25,677 bases of DNA from JBLHUT01 sp047629975 (GTDB taxonomy: Bacteria > Pseudomonadota > Alphaproteobacteria > Rhodobacterales > Rhodobacteraceae): contig JBLHUT010000014.1 in assembly GCA_047629975.1 (NCBI GenBank), positions 1 through 25,677 of the forward strand, in the 5' to 3' direction. Both the position numbers and the translations under genes were made by a program. Each line of letters begins with the position of its first letter. Within the stretch, counting starts at the first letter, position 1. The notes under the pieces are model-generated. The model made no database searches and was not told the DNA's origin. It saw nothing but the letters and a program-made list of their open reading frames with translations. Below, piece by piece: positions 22,642 through 25,677 of this stretch.

Positions 22642-24771
22642 CTAAATGCCAAACCCCGAATAGGGTAAAAACCGTACCGGATCCCCCTGCGATATCGTGC
22701 GCGCGCCGTCTTCCAACTCGATCAGCCCGTCGGCCCAACTCAGCCCCGAAATACGCCCCGACCCCTCGGAACCAAAAGGCTCTGCATGGCCCTGTGCGGT
22801 CAGTCGGGCGCGTAAATATTCACGCCGCCCCGGTTTTTTCGATTTGGTGAACGCAGCCGGCACAACAAAGGATTGTGGCGCAAGCCATGCACCACCCGCC
22901 AGAACCGAAAGCGCGGGCCGTGCAAAAATCAGGGCACAAACCAGTGCCGCAACCGGATTCCCCGGAAGGCCGAACACCGGAATACCCCGCCACATCGCCA
23001 AGGCCAGCGGGCGACCGGGCTTTAGCGCGATCCGCCACGCCGTCAGTTGACCCTCGGCGCGCAAGATCGCCGAAACGTGGTCTTCATCCCCTGCCGACGC
23101 GCCACCGGAGGTCAAGATAACATCGACCTTTTCACTCGCCGCGTTCAAGGTCGTGCGCAATGCACCCCTGTCATCACCCACATGCCCCAGATCGACCGCT
23201 TGCATGTTCCACCGCGCGACAAGCTCCAACAGCATCGGGCGATTGGCGTCGTGGGTCTGATGGGCGTGGGTTGCGTGGCCCGGCGCCACGATCTCGTCTC
23301 CCGTTGATAAAACACCGACGCGAAGCTGCGAGAACACTGTAACTTGTGGCAACCCGACAGCCGCCAACAGCGCAAGGTCAGGTGCGCGCAACCGGTGCCC
23401 GCTGCTCAAAAGGGTGTCGCCACTTTGAACATCCTCGCCGGCGCGACGGGTGTTCGAGCGCATTTTGACCGGTCCCTGAAAGGCGATCCGTCCGTCGGCG
23501 CGCGTGACGTCCTCTTGCAGTACGACCGTATCGACACCCGACGGCAAGGTTGCGCCGGTCAGAACCCGCACCGCGCATCCCAAAGGCACAGTGCCCGAAT
23601 AGGGCGCACCTGCTGCCGATTGCCCCTCCAGCAAAGGCAGGACATGCCGCCCCGCACCCGCAGCTGCGGCATGGGCAAATCCGTACCCGTCGACAGCCGT
23701 GTTCGCCGCTGGCGGGTTGGCACGCGCAGCTGTGACAGGCGCAGCAAGAAGCCTGCCGCCAGCGTGGGACAAGCCAACGTCCTGCGAGACAACCACAGGC
23801 GACAAAGCCGCGCGCAGCATTTCCAAGGCTTGGTCCACAGGGGTCCAGTTCACGCCCGGCGGCAGGGCAAAACAATCATTCTTCAAACGCGGCGGCTGTA
23901 GATCAGGATGCGCGACCGCACGCGCGGCCCCCACAAGCAACTCTTCGACACCAAGCCCAAGGATCCAGCCCTCTTCGCGGATTTCTTCACGATCAGGTGC
24001 CGCGGCAAATGCGGCCGCAAGCCCGCCACGCGCCTGCATTTCGGCAAATGCCCCCGCCATCAGGCGCACCTGCACGGCGTCTTTGATGCCTTCAACACCG
24101 GCCACAACAGAATTTATCAGGTTCGGGTAAATCTCGACCACGGTGATCGCGGCGGTGTGATCCTCGAACGGCCAAACGGACAGATCGTCGCCAAAGGCCT
24201 GCTTCAAACGGTGCAGCATCGGCAGCCCCATCAAGACCTGCGAGCCGACCGCCCCGTTGCCCAGCAATTGCCAGACCGGCTTTGCACCTGCGGCCGTCGC
24301 ATCGGCGGCACGCCGCTCGGCCAGGCCGAAACCACCCCGCGCAGTGGTCCCCCACGGCAGATCAGGCAGATCCTGACGCGTCTTGACCCGCCCCCAGAAC
24401 GGCCCGACACCGGCGAAGGTGGCGTTGATCGCTTGTGCGACCTCGAACCGGTTATTTGCGTTGTCCGGCCCGTCGGTGATGTGCGCATCCATCCATTTCC
24501 AGATGGCGCCGGCCTTTGCTTCGCCCGTCAAGGCGCTGGCAAAACCTGCCGGATAGCCCAGCGCGAAATCGAGCCCCAACAGCACCCGCTGGCCCCGTGC
24601 CACCGCCTGTTTCAATGCCGGAACAAGCGCGTCTTCGGCGGCCGCGCGTGTGCGGTGATAAGCGACCTGCGCGTCTTGCGCGATCCAGATCGCATCCGCC
24701 GCGGGTTTGGCCGGTGAGGGCTTTGAACGGGCCGACCAATCGACCATGACAAAGCTGTCAAAGTCTGTCAC
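22642..24771 (-). CDS. moeA: MoeA molybdenumtransferase fused to an N-terminal DUF429-like domain
   Basis: The C-terminal 410 residues or so (from about 300) form a complete MoeA, which inserts molybdate into adenylated molybdopterin. Visible motifs are ANTAVDGYG (357-364), RVLTGATLP (402-410), STGDEI (489-494), TSGGASAGDED (554-564), KPGRPLA (584-590) and GLPGNPVA (601-608). The first 300 residues are not part of normal MoeA. They contain VMVDWSA (Asp about 11), LLGLDFALGYP (Asp about 68), VWPFEDH (Glu about 203) and VEIYPNLI (Glu about 213), a spacing that recalls the RNase H-like DUF429 family. That call is from pattern alone and is tentative; its function is unknown. The start overlaps the mobB stop as ATGA, so this is one gene of a mobA-mobB-moeA operon. 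It ends 8 nt from the convergent membrane protein gene. Confidence 0.9.
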   Translation of the reverse strand: MTDFDSFVMVDWSARSKPSPAKPAADAIWIAQDAQVAYHRTRAAAEDALVPALKQAVARGQRVLLGLDFALGYPAGFASALTGEAKAGAIWKWMDAHITDGPDNANNRFEVAQAINATFAGVGPFWGRVKTRQDLPDLPWGTTARGGFGLAERRAADATAAGAKPVWQLLGNGAVGSQVLMGLPMLHRLKQAFGDDLSVWPFEDHTAAITVVEIYPNLINSVVAGVEGIKDAVQVRLMAGAFAEMQARGGLAAAFAAAPDREEIREEGWILGLGVEELLVGAARAVAHPDLQPPRLKNDCFALPPGVNWTPVDQALEMLRAALSPVVVSQDVGLSHAGGRLLAAPVTAARANPPAANTAVDGYGFAHAAAAGAGRHVLPLLEGQSAAGAPYSGTVPLGCAVRVLTGATLPSGVDTVVLQEDVTRADGRIAFQGPVKMRSNTRRAGEDVQSGDTLLSSGHRLRAPDLALLAAVGLPQVTVFSQLRVGVLSTGDEIVAPGHATHAHQTHDANRPMLLELVARWNMQAVDLGHVGDDRGALRTTLNAASEKVDVILTSGGASAGDEDHVSAILRAEGQLTAWRIALKPGRPLALAMWRGIPVFGLPGNPVAALVCALIFARPALSVLAGGAWLAPQSFVVPAAFTKSKKPGRREYLRARLTAQGHAEPFGSEGSGRISGLSWADGLIELEDGARTISQGDPVRFLPYSGFGI

Positions 24772-25259
24772 AGCCCGACCTCGGCAAGGATAAAATCAGC
24801 AATCGCAACGGTGTCGTTCAAATCAAACAACCGGCGATCTGTGTCTAGCGGCTCGTCGGAAGCAACCGCAAGGATCGTCGGGTCGCCCGGCGCGATCAGC
24901 GGATTTTTCGTCTCGGCGCGCCATGCCTCGATCTTTGGATGTGTGCCGGTCTTGTAGCCTTCGATCAGGATCAGATCGACCGGTGCAAGTTTGGTCAACA
25001 GCTCGGTCAGGGGCGGCTCGTCGGTGTCGCGCAACTCGTGCATCAACGCCCACCGCTTGCCCGAGGACAAAAGCACCTCGGTGGCGCCCGCCGTCCGGTG
25101 GCGGTGGCTGTCTTTGCCCGGATGATCCACGTCAAATGTGTGGTGGGCATGCTTGAGCGTGGAGACCGTGATGCCGCGCCCCGTGATCTCGGTCACGAGC
25201 CGTTCCATCAGGCCCGTCTTTCCTGCGTTTTTCCATCCGGTGACGCCAAAAACCCTCAT
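24768..25259 (-). CDS. mobB: Molybdopterin-guanine dinucleotide biosynthesis adaptor MobB
   Basis: GTP-binding P-loop protein that assists MobA in attaching GMP to the molybdenum cofactor. The 163 residues begin MRVFGVTGWKNAGKTGLMERL, with the MobB Walker A form GWKNAGKT. TLKHAHHTFDVDHPGKDSHRHR and LILIEGYKTGTHPKIE are the other family blocks. The length is typical. It overlaps both mobA and moeA by ATGA. Confidence 0.95.
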   Translation of the reverse strand: MRVFGVTGWKNAGKTGLMERLVTEITGRGITVSTLKHAHHTFDVDHPGKDSHRHRTAGATEVLLSSGKRWALMHELRDTDEPPLTELLTKLAPVDLILIEGYKTGTHPKIEAWRAETKNPLIAPGDPTILAVASDEPLDTDRRLFDLNDTVAIADFILAEVGL

Positions 25260-25677
25260 GTTGCATCCTCTTCAAGCCGCGCGTGGGCCGCCGCCAGATC
25301 CTCTGGTGTGTTGATGTTGAAAAATGTGCCCGCCGGGAACACCACCTGCGCCGCACCGTGCTGGTCTGTCCACAAAACCACCTTGCGCAACCCGTCGTTC
25401 AGTGCCGCGCGCAGGTCTTCGCGCAAGGCAACAGGCCACAGCCCGAACGTCGGGTGACGCATCGTGCGGCCCTCTTCGTGGGTCGCGGCAAGGGCAACCG
25501 GATGGGCTTGGGTCACGGCCCCTTCGGCCAGTCGCCCCGCCAGATCGCGCGGAAAAAACGGCGTGTCGGCGGCCGCTGAAATCACATGGCTGGCACCCAC
25601 TGTCGCGGCATGATCCAGCCCCGCCAGAACACCGGCCAACGGGCCGGGATACTCTGCGATGCTGTCAGCCACCACCG
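25256..25677 (-). CDS. mobA: Molybdenum cofactor guanylyltransferase MobA, N-terminus outside window
   Basis: Cytosolic nucleotidyltransferase that makes the MGD or bis-MGD form of the molybdenum cofactor. About 140 C-terminal residues are visible: VVADSIAEYPGPLAGVLAGLD, the metal-binding AAADTPFFP, RHPTFGLWPVALREDLRAAL and FFNINTPEDLAAAHARL. The N-terminal part with the GTP-binding LAGGxSxRMG signature lies beyond the right edge, and a GTG within the last bases should not be taken as the start. Its stop overlaps the mobB start as ATGA. Confidence 0.94.
   Translation of the reverse strand, partial: VVADSIAEYPGPLAGVLAGLDHAATVGASHVISAAADTPFFPRDLAGRLAEGAVTQAHPVALAATHEEGRTMRHPTFGLWPVALREDLRAALNDGLRKVVLWTDQHGAAQVVFPAGTFFNINTPEDLAAAHARLEEDAT

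Noticed and set aside
1..25677. Search by eye for mobile elements, attachment sites, CRISPR, tRNA genes or a defence or secretion system
   Set aside because: No transposase, integrase, direct-repeat array, tRNA fold or toxin-antitoxin-like pair was seen. Gene content is core metabolism and transport with uniform composition.

Overview
The window looks like chromosomal DNA of a Rhodobacteraceae (Roseobacter-group) alphaproteobacterium. The basis is the moderately high GC content, the many ATGA stop/start overlaps, the protein character (UrtA, RpiA, ETF-QO, IspE) and the gene neighbourhoods ispE-TPR-etfQO and mobA-mobB-moeA. The assignment is inferred from protein character, not from a search. 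No insertion sequence, phage gene, CRISPR array, tRNA or rRNA is visible. All genes look intact except those cut by the window edges.

Layout. (1) 1-2165, minus: rpiA then gor (glutathione reductase, last residues off the edge). (2) 2166-2468: GC-rich non-coding stretch with several hairpins. (3) 2469-8006, minus: a seven-gene thiamine salvage operon, thiM-thiE-thiD-thiY-like-tenA-thiZ-like-thiX-like. It is nearly completely translationally coupled and is headed by a clear TPP riboswitch (7889-7973) with a sigma70-like promoter just upstream. (4) 8118-9236, plus: a family III CoA-transferase. (5) 9379-10251, minus: a LysR-type regulator divergent from (6) urtABCDE (10396-16451, plus), a five-gene urea-type ABC transporter. 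A perfect 21-bp inverted repeat sits between them. (7) 16467-20834, minus: ispE, a TPR lipoprotein-like or periplasmic protein, and ETF:ubiquinone oxidoreductase. (8) 21069-22633, plus: greA and an unrecognised two-TM protein. (9) 22642-25677, minus: mobA (partial), mobB and a moeA fused to an extra N-terminal domain of about 300 residues.

How the genes work together. The thiamine operon imports a pyrimidine precursor (ThiXYZ-like), processes it (TenA), phosphorylates it (ThiD), phosphorylates the thiazole (ThiM) and joins the two (ThiE), under TPP feedback. UrtA-E imports urea, but no urease genes adjoin it. MobA/MobB/MoeA carry out late steps of molybdenum cofactor synthesis. No wholly new system is evident. 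The most unusual points are the MoeA fusion, the 24-codon ORF wedged between urtB and urtC, the LysR operator/divergent promoter architecture, and the two alternative riboswitch expression platforms.
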